Part shown: positions 45,926 to 55,589 of the stretch, piece by piece
Layout of the letters: each line of letters begins with the position of its first letter
Numbering within the stretch: the first letter of the stretch is position 1
Assembly: GCF_900105125.1 (NCBI RefSeq)
Contig: NZ_LT629750.1
Location: 4,236,001 to 4,300,000, forward strand
From: Bradyrhizobium canariense
GTDB taxonomy: Bacteria > Pseudomonadota > Alphaproteobacteria > Rhizobiales > Xanthobacteraceae
Reading direction: 5' to 3'
Length of the DNA: 64,000 bases
Program-made: the position numbers and the translations under genes
The notes under the pieces: generated by a model
What the model was told of the DNA's origin: nothing
Seen by the model: only the letters and a program-made list of their open reading frames with translations
The model's database searches: none

Positions 45926-48385
45926 ATGAACGTGCACGACTTGAACGGCGAACACGCTGAAGACGTCAACTACCGGCTCGTCCGAATCTTCGGCATCTGT
46001 CTCGGCATCCTGGTGCTGACCTATTCAGTGCTGGCGCTCCGTCTGTTTATCGATCGAGGAGAATATCACCCTGTCGATTTGCTGCTGATTTCGACCCGCG
46101 TGCTGCTCGGTGCGGCGACGCTGCTGGCCTTGCTTCACCCCCGGATCGAGCGTCTGTGCGTTCGTCAGATCGGCCAGATGAGCACGCTCTTTGAGGAGGG
46201 GTATTCAAGAACAAGCGACGGAGAAAAAATCAGATTCATCGTGCTGGTTACGATGGCTGGTTTGTTGCTCGAATTGGTCATGATCCGATGGCTGGCATCG
46301 GTATTTCCGGTGTTTTCGTTCTTCAAGAACTTCACGCTCCTGGCATGCTTCCTCGGTCTGGGTGCCGGATACGCGGTCGCAGACAAGCAGCGTTGCGCGC
46401 CGGCACTGGTGCTTCCAATGCTCGCGCTGTTTGTCGCGATCATTACCCTTCTTCGCTACGACGTCGGCGCCGACACCGGTTTCTTTTCGGCCTTACCGAT
46501 GCTTGAACAGACTTCCATCAGTATCTGGATGGACCGGTTGGACTGGCTGACCTTGCTGGTCCAAAGCGCGCCGTTGTACCTGCTGCTCGCAACGAGCTTC
46601 ATTCTCTGCGCGTGCATCTGCTACCCGGTCGGTCAGCTCGGCGGCAAGTTGCTGCACAGCGCCCCCGCCCTGAAGGCCTACAGCCTTAATCTGTTGGGCA
46701 GCATCCTTGGAGTCGCGGCCCTGTTCGTCATGAGCCTGTTCTGGTTGCCGCCGGTTATCTGGTTCACCGCGATCGCCGGAATACTTCTGTTTTTTGTTCT
46801 GTCGCAAGACGCGCGCCAGCCTGTTGGGATCGCGAGTTTCTGCTTGCTGATTGTCGTGTTGTCCTGGCCGGTCCAGCCAGAGATCCAGCGGCTTTATTCT
46901 CCGTATCAGTTGCTCGAGCGGATGACCAAACCCGACGGCCTGATGAACATCCTGTCGGGTGGATCCTACTATCAGAAAGTATTCAACCTTCCGGAGAGCA
47001 ACCGCGGACATGAGTCTGAAGAAGACCGCTATGTCCGGGCTTACTACGAATTTCCGTTCAATTTTAAGAAGAAGCCGGAACGCGTCGCGATCGTCGGCGC
47101 GGGCAGCGGCAATGACGTGGCTGCGGCGTTGCGTATGGGTGCCTCCCATGTGGATGCAATCGAAATCGACCCGGCTATCGTCTATCTGGGCAAAAACAAT
47201 CACCCCGAGCATCCCTATGACGATCCGCGCGTCACGGTGATCGTCAATGACGCGCGTAATTTCTTCCGGACAACACACCAGCAGTACGATCTCATCATCT
47301 ACGGCGTACTGGATTCGCACACCGCGCTAAGCCACGCTTCCAACCTGCGGGTCGATTCCTACGTCTATACGCGCGAGGGGATCACGGAGGCATTCAAGCT
47401 GCTGAAGCCCGACGGCGTCATATCCATTTCATTTGCACTTCCGAACGAGTCGCTGGGATACAAGCTGTCGCACATTCTCCAGGGCATACCGGGCGCTGGA
47501 AAGCCGTTGTCGGTCCGTGTGCGGTATGATTCGAGCACGACCACCGCATTTGTCACGCAGAAGGGGCGCGACGTGGTCATGCCCGCGAACAGCGAATTTG
47601 CTGCCTTCGGCTTCGAAAACGTTTCGGAGCACTTCGCGCAACCTTATCCGGAAGCCAGTATTCCCACCGACGATTGGCCGTTTTTCTACATGATCAGTCG
47701 TACATACCCCGTCAGCTATATGATCGCACTCGGCATGGTGATGCTGCTGAGTTATATGTTCGTGCGTAGAACAATTGGTTTGAATGGCCCGATCGAGCGC
47801 AGCTACTTGCCGTTCTTCTTTCTGGGATCGGGTTTTATGCTGGTGGAGACCAAAGCCATTACAGAATTGGGACTGCACCTTGGCGGAACCTGGTTTGTTA
47901 TTGCCGCGACGATCATATTGGTTCTCGTCATGGCATTTCTCGCCAACCTGCTCGTCCAACGGAAGCCTTTGCAGCGAACCGGCTATGCCTATTTCGGGCT
48001 GCTGGCCAGCTTGGTCGTTGGTTATTTCTACGCGAGGAACCACGACCTGGTCGTCTTTAGCTCGCCGCTCGCAAGTCTGATCGCGAGCTGCGTGTTGCTT
48101 ACCATCCCGATGTTCTTTTCCGGTATCGTTTTTTCCTCGCTCATCAGCAGGGCCGGAATCAATATCTCCACCGCGCTTTCATACAATCTGATGGGCGCAC
48201 TGTTTGGCGGGCTGATGGAATACAACTCCATGTATTTCGGATTTGCATTCCTGTATTTGCTGGCGGCTGGATTTTACTTTCTCGCATGGGTGTTTTCGTG
48301 GAATCCGGCTGGGGTCCCGGCATTGCGGCTGTCAGCCATCATAGGCCCGCGTCTGGTGCCGAAGGGACGCGGGTCAACGCGCTGA
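45926..48385 (+). CDS. Membrane protein with embedded spermidine synthase-like domain
   Basis: Large protein of 819 aa in which a soluble methyltransferase-fold domain related to spermidine synthase lies between two groups of membrane helices. About eight helices occupy residues 20-340. The Rossmann domain at about 380-580 shows VAIVGAGSGNDVAAALRMGASHVDAIEIDP and VNDARNFFRTTHQQYDLIIYG, the dcSAM/SAM-binding and catalytic-loop regions. Six further helices follow (residues about 600-800) with the ETKAITELGLHLG motif. The ATG at 45926 was selected for its GGTGGGG site. Some membrane homologues are named spermidine synthases without proof, so polyamine synthesis is unverified. Confidence 0.85.
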   Translation: MNVHDLNGEHAEDVNYRLVRIFGICLGILVLTYSVLALRLFIDRGEYHPVDLLLISTRVLLGAATLLALLHPRIERLCVRQIGQMSTLFEEGYSRTSDGEKIRFIVLVTMAGLLLELVMIRWLASVFPVFSFFKNFTLLACFLGLGAGYAVADKQRCAPALVLPMLALFVAIITLLRYDVGADTGFFSALPMLEQTSISIWMDRLDWLTLLVQSAPLYLLLATSFILCACICYPVGQLGGKLLHSAPALKAYSLNLLGSILGVAALFVMSLFWLPPVIWFTAIAGILLFFVLSQDARQPVGIASFCLLIVVLSWPVQPEIQRLYSPYQLLERMTKPDGLMNILSGGSYYQKVFNLPESNRGHESEEDRYVRAYYEFPFNFKKKPERVAIVGAGSGNDVAAALRMGASHVDAIEIDPAIVYLGKNNHPEHPYDDPRVTVIVNDARNFFRTTHQQYDLIIYGVLDSHTALSHASNLRVDSYVYTREGITEAFKLLKPDGVISISFALPNESLGYKLSHILQGIPGAGKPLSVRVRYDSSTTTAFVTQKGRDVVMPANSEFAAFGFENVSEHFAQPYPEASIPTDDWPFFYMISRTYPVSYMIALGMVMLLSYMFVRRTIGLNGPIERSYLPFFFLGSGFMLVETKAITELGLHLGGTWFVIAATIILVLVMAFLANLLVQRKPLQRTGYAYFGLLASLVVGYFYARNHDLVVFSSPLASLIASCVLLTIPMFFSGIVFSSLISRAGINISTALSYNLMGALFGGLMEYNSMYFGFAFLYLLAAGFYFLAWVFSWNPAGVPALRLSAIIGPRLVPKGRGSTR

Positions 48386-48568
48386 GACGCTCCTCGGCAA
48401 GCCTTCGGCGGTCCTTATGATCAGCGAATGGCTGAACGGTCTTCGGCTTTAGGGCTGCTTCGATCCAGCACGACACCGCAAAATGCCGCAAGGCATGCCA
48501 GTGCAGCGCTTAACCCTCCGGTTTTGCGCGCGTCCTTTTCCACGAGGTGGGAATGGTTCGGCGCAAAT

Positions 48569-48591
48569 GAAAAAGCCCGCCAGAGGCGGGC
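48569..48591 (-). terminator. Rho-independent terminator downstream of tRNA-Met
   Basis: Stem GCCCGCC/GGCGGGC with an AGA loop (plus-strand orientation) at 48575-48591, followed on the minus strand by a T-run. It lies 28 nt past the tRNA 3' end. Confidence 0.88.
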
Positions 48592-48618
48592 CATCTCACT
48601 GATATTGCTATCAAAGCT

Positions 48619-48695
<77 letters not shown>

Positions 48696-48976
48696 ATAAA
48701 CTGTGCGCGCCTTTCAAAAACCGGTGCCGAAATGAACCGCGAACGCCCTGGGGCGCCGACGATCCCGTCCGGAGGCTTCCTGAGAAGGCAACCCGGGCAG
48801 ATGCCCTTGGGCCGCGACCGGTATGTATCAACGCAAGCTCGCTTTGGAAAGGGCCAAGCGACGTTTTCCGGGATTTTATGACAGGCAGAATACGGCAAAA
48901 TCATCTCTAAATGACCGCTCTTGCCAGAGGTTCCGCAAAAGCCCAGCGTTGTGTCAACAAACTATCGGGAAACGCC

Positions 48977-50410
48977 ATGGACCAGCCCCTGAAAAGCCCC
49001 GGGCAGAACGCCCTGGAGGACGCCTTTCATCGTCTCTTTGAGCTCACGCGGAGCGCGCCCGCGCCGACATTGGCCGAGCGGCTGGACCGGCTTTCGCGGC
49101 TTCGCGCCGCCGTCTCGGAGAATGAATCCCGTTTCGAGCAGGCGATCTCGGCGGATTTCGGTCATCGCTCCTCCATAGAGACCGCGATCGCCGAGACCTT
49201 ATTGGTGCTCGGTGAGATCAAGCACGCGGCAAAACACCTGAAAAAATGGATGGCACCGCGGCGGATTTCGACCGCGCTGCAATTCATGCCCGCCAAAAAC
49301 CGCTTGATCCCGCAGCCGCTTGGCGTGGTCGGCATCATTGCGCCCTGGAATTATCCGCTGCAACTCACGTTGGCTCCCGCAGTGGGCGCGCTCGCCGCCG
49401 GCAACCGCATCATGATCAAGCCCAGCGAGCTGGCGCCGCGGTTTTCCGCGCTGCTGCGGGACGTGATCGCGGCGAAATTCGACGCCACCGAGATCATGGT
49501 CACGGGCATTGACGAGGACATCGCCAAGGCTTTTGCGTCGCTGCCGTTCGACCATCTGATCTTCACCGGCTCGACGCGCGTCGGACGTCTCGTGGCGGAA
49601 GCGGCCGGACGCAATTTGACGCCGGTCACGCTCGAACTCGGCGGCAAATCGCCTGTTATTATCGACCGCTCCGCCGATCTCGATCAGGCTGCCGCGCGCA
49701 TCGCCTATGGCAAGCTGCTCAATGCCGGCCAGACCTGCATCGCGCCCGACTACGCGCTGGTGCCGGAAGCCTCCGTGCAGGCATTTGCCGACAAGCTCGA
49801 GGGCCATATGCGGCGCATGTACGGCGCCAACCCTGGCAACGCCGATTACACGTCGATCGTTTCCGACCGGCATTACGCGCGGCTGCAGGGGCTGGTGGCC
49901 GATGCCGCGGCGAAGGGTGCGCGGATCCTGCAAGCCGCCAAATCCGACGACCCCGCATGGCAATCGAAGCGCAAGTTTCCGCCGACCATCGTGGTCGGCG
50001 CCACGCCTGACATGAACATCATGCAGGAGGAGATTTTCGGGCCATTGCTTCCGGTCGTCGGTTACAAGGACGCCGGCGAGCCGGTTGCCCACATCAACAA
50101 GCACGACCGGCCGCTGGCGTTGTACTGGTTCGGCACCGACGATACTGCGCGCGACGAGGTGCTGTCGCGCACGGTCTCCGGCGGCGTCACCGTCAATGAC
50201 TGCCTGTTTCACTTCACGCAAGTTTATCAGCCGATGGGAGGCGTGGGCGCGTCCGGCACCGGCGCCTATCATGGCGAATGGGGTTTTAACAATTTGAGCA
50301 AGCTGAAGCCGGTGTTCTATCGCTCGCCGCTCAACCGGCTCGCCGATCTCTATCCGCCCTATGGCGCCAAGATCGCGTGGCTGCAAAAGATGCTGCGGTG
50401 GATGTCGTAA
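48977..50410 (+). CDS. Aldehyde dehydrogenase, coniferyl aldehyde dehydrogenase-like
   Basis: NAD(P)-dependent aldehyde dehydrogenase of 477 aa. VVGIIAPWNYPLQLTLAP and FTGSTRVGRLV bind the cofactor. The glutamate lies in LELGGKSPVII and the catalytic cysteine in NAGQTCIAPDY. EEIFGPLLPVVGY and the C-terminal tail extending past the fold (NRLADLYPPYG, with two short hydrophobic patches) resemble CalB-type and other tail-anchored class 3 enzymes. The ATG at 48977 follows GGGA; an in-frame ATG at 48911 is less likely. It is followed by a GMC oxidoreductase, suggesting an alcohol-aldehyde-acid oxidation series. Confidence 0.92.
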   Translation: MDQPLKSPGQNALEDAFHRLFELTRSAPAPTLAERLDRLSRLRAAVSENESRFEQAISADFGHRSSIETAIAETLLVLGEIKHAAKHLKKWMAPRRISTALQFMPAKNRLIPQPLGVVGIIAPWNYPLQLTLAPAVGALAAGNRIMIKPSELAPRFSALLRDVIAAKFDATEIMVTGIDEDIAKAFASLPFDHLIFTGSTRVGRLVAEAAGRNLTPVTLELGGKSPVIIDRSADLDQAAARIAYGKLLNAGQTCIAPDYALVPEASVQAFADKLEGHMRRMYGANPGNADYTSIVSDRHYARLQGLVADAAAKGARILQAAKSDDPAWQSKRKFPPTIVVGATPDMNIMQEEIFGPLLPVVGYKDAGEPVAHINKHDRPLALYWFGTDDTARDEVLSRTVSGGVTVNDCLFHFTQVYQPMGGVGASGTGAYHGEWGFNNLSKLKPVFYRSPLNRLADLYPPYGAKIAWLQKMLRWMS

Positions 50411-50420
50411 TTCTTTAAAG

Positions 50421-50560
50421 CGTCATTCCGGGCGATGCCAACGGGTCCGCGCAAGTCGCGGCCCGATGACAGGCTCCGCGTCGGATGACGATGTGCCATT
50501 GCACATCGGAGAATCTGGAGATTCCGGGTCTGGTCCTTGCGGACCATCCCGGAATGACGG
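50421..50560. repeat. Intergenic inverted repeat, CGTCATTCCGGG type
   Basis: Outer arms CGTCATTCCGGG (50421-50432) and CCCGGAATGACG (50548-50559) are perfect inverted copies. Inside are further small hairpins such as ATTCCGGGTCTGGTCC. This style of palindromic element is common between genes in Bradyrhizobium-like genomes. It separates the aldehyde dehydrogenase and GMC genes. Confidence 0.75.
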
Positions 50561-50576
50561 GGTCGGGGGGAAGTGC

Positions 50577-52184
50577 GTGACGGATACGTTCGATTTCGTG
50601 GTCGTGGGCGGCGGCTCCGGCGGTTGCGCAGTGGCAAGCCGGCTTTCCGAGGATCCCAACACCTCGGTGGCGATGCTGGAGGCCGGCGGCAAGGACGACA
50701 ATTGGGTGGTCACGACGCCCGGCGCGCTGGTGCTGATGGTCGCCGGCAAGGTCAACAACTGGGCGTTCGATACGGTGCCGCAAGCGGGCCTCAACGGCCG
50801 CATCGGTTATCAGCCACGCGGCAAAGGGCTTGGCGGCTCGTCCGCGATCAACGCCATGGTCTATATCCGCGGCCACCGCAGCGATTACGATCAGTGGGCC
50901 TCGCTCGGCAACACCGGCTGGTCCTATGCCGACGTGCTGCCCTACTTCAGGCGCTCGGAAGATAACGCCGATTTCGGCGGCGAGTATCACGGCAAAGGCG
51001 GCCCGCTCGCGGTCAATAAATTGCGCTCAGACAACCCGGTGCAGCAGACCTTTCTGCAGGCCGCGCGCGAGGCGCAATTCCGCGTCCGCGACGATTTCAA
51101 TGCCGAGGAGCAGGAAGGCCTCGGCATCTATCAGGTGACGCAAAAAAACGGCGAGCGCTGGAGCGCGGCCCGCGGCTACATTCATCCTCACATGGCAACG
51201 CGGTCGAATTTGCGCGTCGAAACCAATGCGCTGGCCACCCGCATTATGTTCGAAGGCAAGCGCGCTGTCGGCGTCGAATACAAACAGGGCAACGAAACGC
51301 GCCAGATCCGCGCCCGCCGCGAAGTCATCTTGTCTTCCGGTGCGTTTCAGACGCCGCAACTCCTGATGCTATCTGGCGTCGGCGATAGCGCAGCCCTCGC
51401 CAGGCACGGCATTGAAAGCCGGCATCATCTGCCGGGAGTCGGACAAAACCTGCAGGACCATCCGGATTTCATTTTCGGCTACACGTCAAATAATCCGAAC
51501 TTCACCGGTGTCTCGTTCGGCGGGCTGGCGCGGATTTTTCGCGCGATCGGACAATACCGGCGCGAGCGCCGCGGACCGATGACGTCGAATTTCGCCGAGT
51601 GCGGCGGTTTCCTCAAGACCCGGCCCGACCTCGATGCGCCGGACATTCAGTTGCATTTCGGCATGGCCATGGTCGACGATCACGGCCGCAAGCGCCATTG
51701 GGGCAGCGGGTTCTCCTGTCACGTCTGCCTGCTGCGGCCCAAGAGCCGCGGCAGCGTTGCGTTGAAAAGTGCCGACCCAATGCAGCCCCCTTTGATCGAC
51801 CCGAATTTCCTGGGCGAAGTCGACGATCTCGAAGCGATGGTCGCGGGCTACAAGACGACGCAGCGGCTGATGGAAACACCGGCGCTGCGGGCGCTGCAGA
51901 AGAAGGACATGTTCACCGCCGGCATCAAGACCGACGATGACATTCGCGCCATCCTTCGCGCGCGCGTCGACACCGTCTATCACCCGGTGGGCACCTGCAA
52001 GATGGGCGCGAACGATACGATGGCGGTGGTCGATCCGAAACTGAAAGTCTGCGGGATGGATGGCCTGCGCGTGGTCGACGCCTCCATCATGCCGACCTTG
52101 ATCGGCGGCAACACCAACGCGCCGACCATCATGATCGGCGAGAAGGCCGCCGACATGATCAAGGCGGAGATGCGGGTGGGGTGA
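50577..52184 (+). CDS. GMC-family FAD-dependent oxidoreductase (alcohol dehydrogenase type)
   Basis: Glucose-methanol-choline oxidoreductase of 535 aa, likely oxidising an alcohol to an aldehyde. The FAD motif FVVVGGGSGGCAVASRL is near the N-terminus, followed by GKGLGGSSAINAMVYIRGH. Active-site histidine is in YHPVGTCKMG and the last motif VVDASIMPTLIGGNTNAPTIMIGEKAADM. The GTG at 50577 is preceded by a G-rich GGGGGGAAG site; the longer frame crosses the intergenic repeat. Its substrate may match the neighbouring aldehyde dehydrogenase. Confidence 0.93.
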   Translation: MTDTFDFVVVGGGSGGCAVASRLSEDPNTSVAMLEAGGKDDNWVVTTPGALVLMVAGKVNNWAFDTVPQAGLNGRIGYQPRGKGLGGSSAINAMVYIRGHRSDYDQWASLGNTGWSYADVLPYFRRSEDNADFGGEYHGKGGPLAVNKLRSDNPVQQTFLQAAREAQFRVRDDFNAEEQEGLGIYQVTQKNGERWSAARGYIHPHMATRSNLRVETNALATRIMFEGKRAVGVEYKQGNETRQIRARREVILSSGAFQTPQLLMLSGVGDSAALARHGIESRHHLPGVGQNLQDHPDFIFGYTSNNPNFTGVSFGGLARIFRAIGQYRRERRGPMTSNFAECGGFLKTRPDLDAPDIQLHFGMAMVDDHGRKRHWGSGFSCHVCLLRPKSRGSVALKSADPMQPPLIDPNFLGEVDDLEAMVAGYKTTQRLMETPALRALQKKDMFTAGIKTDDDIRAILRARVDTVYHPVGTCKMGANDTMAVVDPKLKVCGMDGLRVVDASIMPTLIGGNTNAPTIMIGEKAADMIKAEMRVG

Positions 52185-52194
52185 TCTATTTCTT

Positions 52195-52225
52195 CGTCAT
52201 GCCCGGGACAAGCCCAACCACGACA
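52195..52225. repeat. Truncated CGTCATGCCCGGG intergenic repeat
   Basis: Single left arm CGTCATGCCCGGGACAAGCCC without a complete right arm. It resembles the repeat at 57462-57552. Confidence 0.45.
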
Positions 52226-52249
52226 GAGAAACAAGAATTGGCCGCTACT

Positions 52250-53011
52250 TTACGTCAGCAAGAATCCACCATCGACCGTCACCACGCTGCCGGTCATGTA
52301 GCGCGAGGCGTTCGACGCCAGCAGCAGGATCGCGCCGTCGAGATCGGATTCGGCGCCGACGCGGCGTTGCGGAATCCGCTTTGCCAGTTTCTCGCCCGCG
52401 GGCGTCGACCAGAACTCATGGTTCATCTCGGTATCGATGTAGCCGGGCGCCAGCGCATTGACGCGGATGCGGTTGCCGGCCAGTTCCAGCGCCATCACCT
52501 TGGTCGCCTGCACGATGCCGGCCTTGGAGATCGTGTAGGGCGAGAGAAACTTCATCACGCCGAAGCCGAGCACGGAAGCGATATTGACGATATTGCCTTC
52601 CTGTTTGCGCGCGATCATCCGCCGCGCCATTTCGGTCGCCGTGAAATAGGCGCCCTTGAGGTTGGCATTGATCACGGCATCCCAATCGGCCTCGGTCTGG
52701 TCCACCGCAAGCTTTTCCACCGCGATGCCGGCATTGTTGATGAGCACGCTGACCGGACCGAGCGCGGCTTCCGCGCTGTCGAGCGCCTTTCCAATCGATG
52801 CGGTGTCAGTTACGTCCATCTGCACCGCGACGGCGCGGCCACCCCGGCCGCGAATCTCGTCTTCGAGGCTTTTTAATTTGGCGGTCTGGCGCGCCGCCAG
52901 CGCGACGGCCGCGCCATGCGCGGAAAGCACGCGCGCGAATTGCCGTCCTAGCCCCTGCGAGGCGCCGGTGACAAGAATGGTTTCTTGACTGACGTCGAAC
53001 AGGTCAGGCAT
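52250..53011 (-). CDS. SDR-family oxidoreductase (canonical active site)
   Basis: Classical SDR of 253 aa with the cofactor motif TGASQGLG at residues 15-22, NNAG at 92-95, and a complete catalytic set Ser146, Tyr159 and Lys163 (YTISK). The C-terminal GSVVTVDGGFLL is typical of FabG-like reductases. Absence of an acidic residue right after beta-2 (AARQT) suggests NADP preference. The ATG at 53011 follows a CCGGAGA ribosome site; an upstream ATG would add an unconserved N-terminus. It is divergent from the next SDR. Confidence 0.92.
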   Translation of the reverse strand: MPDLFDVSQETILVTGASQGLGRQFARVLSAHGAAVALAARQTAKLKSLEDEIRGRGGRAVAVQMDVTDTASIGKALDSAEAALGPVSVLINNAGIAVEKLAVDQTEADWDAVINANLKGAYFTATEMARRMIARKQEGNIVNIASVLGFGVMKFLSPYTISKAGIVQATKVMALELAGNRIRVNALAPGYIDTEMNHEFWSTPAGEKLAKRIPQRRVGAESDLDGAILLLASNASRYMTGSVVTVDGGFLLT

Positions 53012-53267
53012 GGCAAAATCTCCGGAAAGTGCCGAAACATTGATACAGACGATTTTAGAGGCTTCCAATCCCTGCCCCCTGGACGTCGTGTCGTATATTG
53101 ATCGACTGAGGAAGGACCGGCGAATATAAGGTCGGCGCTCGGCCGTGCCTGTATTCGTTCGCTGATATGCATTCGAGTAGCAAGGAGTGACTTATCACAG
53201 CCGCCCGACTTGGCTACAGTGACGGAACCGACTGCAAAACCATCTGACGTATTGGGAGTGAGACACC

Positions 53268-54050
53268 GTGGATCTTGGAATCAAAGGCCGCCGCGCCATC
53301 GTATGCGCATCCAGCAAGGGTTTGGGACGCGCCTGCGCGATCGCGCTCGCCGCCGAGGGCGTGCATGTCACATTGACGGCGCGGGGCGCGGAAACGCTGA
53401 CGAAAACCGCTGCGGAAATACGCAAAGCCTATCCCGGCGTCACGGTGACGGAAGTCGCAGGCGACATCACCACGCCGGCTGGCCGCGAAGCTGCGCTGAA
53501 AGCCTGTCCCGATCCGGATATCCTGATCAACAATGCCGGCGGCCCGCCTCCTGGCGATTTCCGCAACTGGACCCGCGACGACTGGATCAAGGCAATCGAC
53601 GCCAACATGCTGACGCCGATCGAACTGATCAAGGCAACGGTCGACGGCATGATGGCGCGCAAATTCGGCCGTATCGTCAACATCACTTCCGCCGCCGTGA
53701 AGGCGCCGATCGATATCCTCGGCCTCTCCAACGGTGCTCGCGCCGGACTGACCGGCTTTGTCGCTGGCCTCTCCCGCAAGACGGTCATCAACAACGTCAC
53801 TATCAATGGCCTGTTGCCGGGACCGTTCGAAACCGATCGCCTGCTTGGCACGGCCAAGGGCGAAGCCGACAAACGCGGCATTCCGCCGGCCCAGGTGCTC
53901 GCTGAACGCGCCAAGCTCAATCCCGCGGGCCGCTTCGGCGATCCCGAGGAATTTGGCTTGGCCTGCGCCTTCCTGTGTGGCGCCAAAGCCGGCTTCATCA
54001 CCGGCCAGAACATCCTGCTCGATGGCGGTGCCTACCCGGGCACGCTCTGA
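53268..54050 (+). CDS. Atypical SDR-family protein lacking YxxxK
   Basis: SDR fold of 260 aa with the nucleotide loop ASSKGLGRA and NNAGGPPPG. Ser141 is in place, but at the Tyr/Lys positions the sequence reads S154-N-G-A-R158, so the standard catalytic pair is absent. Many proteins with LGLSNxxRAGL share this feature, so it is a family trait, not decay. The ending GQNILLDGGAYPGTL is normal. It is followed after 16 nt by a quinone oxidoreductase gene on the same strand. Confidence 0.88.
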   Translation: MDLGIKGRRAIVCASSKGLGRACAIALAAEGVHVTLTARGAETLTKTAAEIRKAYPGVTVTEVAGDITTPAGREAALKACPDPDILINNAGGPPPGDFRNWTRDDWIKAIDANMLTPIELIKATVDGMMARKFGRIVNITSAAVKAPIDILGLSNGARAGLTGFVAGLSRKTVINNVTINGLLPGPFETDRLLGTAKGEADKRGIPPAQVLAERAKLNPAGRFGDPEEFGLACAFLCGAKAGFITGQNILLDGGAYPGTL

Positions 54051-54066
54051 GCGAAGGCGATCAGGC

Positions 54067-55056
54067 ATGAAAGCCGTCTGGTACGAGCGGACCGGCCCGG
54101 CGGCAGATGTACTGACCTATGGCGACATGCCGACGCCGGTGGCTGGTCCGGGCGAAGTGCGTATTCGCCTGGAAGCGTCCGGCGTCAATCCGGCCGATGT
54201 CGGACGCCGCGGCGGTACCTATCGCGCGATGGAATTTCCCCGCGTAATCCCCAACAGCGATGGCGCCGGCCTGATCGATCAGGTCGGCGACGGCGTCACG
54301 CGCCTTCGCATCGGTCAGCGCGTCTGGCTGTTTAGCGGCCAGCGCAATGGACGTGCGTTCGGTACCGCCGCAGAATACATTGCGCTCGCCGAGCATCTGG
54401 TGACGCCGCTGCCGGATCATCTGTCGTTCGCGGCAGGCGCCACGCTCGGCATTCCCGGCATGACGGCGTGGTGTTGCCTGTTCGGTGACGGCCCGATCGC
54501 GGGACAGACCGTTCTGGTCACCGGCGGTGCCGGCGCGGTCGGCCACTACGCCGTGCAGCTGGCGAAATGGGGCGGCGCACGCGTGATCGCGACGGTTAGT
54601 TCGGCCATGAAGGCCGAACAGGCACGTCTCGCAGGCGCTGACCTCGTGATCAATTACAAGACCGAGGACGTGGTCGCAAAGGCGCTGGCCTTTACCGGGC
54701 AGCGCGGCGTCGATCGCGTCGTTGACGTCGACTTCGGCGGCAACATTGCAACCATGTTGAAAGCGATGGCGATGAATTCAACCATCGCGGTCTACGCCAC
54801 CAACGGCAACCGCAATCCGCTGGTGCCGATGCGCGAGCTGATGGAGAAATGCATCGCCTTGCGCGCGCTGGTACTCTATGCGCTGCCGCCGACGCTACTG
54901 GCAGCCGCGCAAGCCGACATTGCGAAATGGCTGGCCGCCGGACCGCGCATTCACAATGTGGCTGCGCAGTTCGCCCTATCGGACACGGCGCAAGCTCACC
55001 TTGCGGTGGAAAAAGGCGACAAGCTCGGCACCGTCATCGTCAACTGCGCAAGCTAG
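54067..55056 (+). CDS. NADPH:quinone oxidoreductase-like (zinc-free MDR)
   Basis: Medium-chain dehydrogenase/reductase of the quinone oxidoreductase type, 329 aa. The catalytic-domain start MKAVWYERTGPAADVLTYGD and SGVNPADVGRR are typical, and the NADPH-binding Rossmann motif is VLVTGGAGAVGHYAVQLAKWGG. The structural and catalytic zinc ligands of alcohol dehydrogenases are absent. The ATG at 54067 directly follows the SDR gene. It probably reduces an enone or quinone; substrate unknown. Confidence 0.92.
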   Translation: MKAVWYERTGPAADVLTYGDMPTPVAGPGEVRIRLEASGVNPADVGRRGGTYRAMEFPRVIPNSDGAGLIDQVGDGVTRLRIGQRVWLFSGQRNGRAFGTAAEYIALAEHLVTPLPDHLSFAAGATLGIPGMTAWCCLFGDGPIAGQTVLVTGGAGAVGHYAVQLAKWGGARVIATVSSAMKAEQARLAGADLVINYKTEDVVAKALAFTGQRGVDRVVDVDFGGNIATMLKAMAMNSTIAVYATNGNRNPLVPMRELMEKCIALRALVLYALPPTLLAAAQADIAKWLAAGPRIHNVAAQFALSDTAQAHLAVEKGDKLGTVIVNCAS

Positions 55057-55470
55057 TTACTGGATCGGCATGGTCCGCTCGTCGGTCCACGACAGGCCGA
55101 ACTCGTCGAGGCCCTCGGCCAGGAAGTCGCCCAGCATCGGCTCACCCAGCAGATAGCCCGCGGTACGTCCGTTGCGTCCCTCCGCGGCTTCGCGACGCAA
55201 ATCCTGCCATTCCTCGATTGTGCCGTCACCGCGACCAAGCCGCATCAAGGCAACGAGATCAATCTGCTCGTCCTCGGTCAGCGCGTTAATGAACCCCGTG
55301 ATCTCGCGCATCACGGGATCCCGGCCATTGTCTTCCAGCACGTCGATCATCTCGTCATCGGCGCCGTTCGATCCGGAATCGGGATCGGAAGCCTCTTCCT
55401 TGACGTCGAATTCCCGCGCTTTCTCAATCAAAAAACCGACTTTTTCGGGCGAAATCGTGAGTTCTGGCAT
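55057..55470 (-). CDS. DUF3775 domain-containing protein
   Basis: Small acidic protein of 137 aa matching DUF3775: the opening LTISPEKVGFLIEKAREFDVKE, the central FINALTEDEQIDLVALMRLGRGD and LGEPMLGDFLAEGLDEFG. No catalytic residues are evident, and the function is unknown. The ATG has an AAAGGAG ribosome site. It converges on the quinone oxidoreductase gene with no gap between the two coding sequences. Confidence 0.85.
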   Translation of the reverse strand: MPELTISPEKVGFLIEKAREFDVKEEASDPDSGSNGADDEMIDVLEDNGRDPVMREITGFINALTEDEQIDLVALMRLGRGDGTIEEWQDLRREAAEGRNGRTAGYLLGEPMLGDFLAEGLDEFGLSWTDERTMPIQ

Positions 55471-55589
55471 CGCGCGCTCCTTTTGTAGGCTGCCCTATAA
55501 CGCCTGATGCCGCGAGATGATCCATTGCGCAGGTCTCAGGAAATCAGCATCTTCGCCTCCCAAGAAACGGGAGTGAGAGGAAGCGCCGG

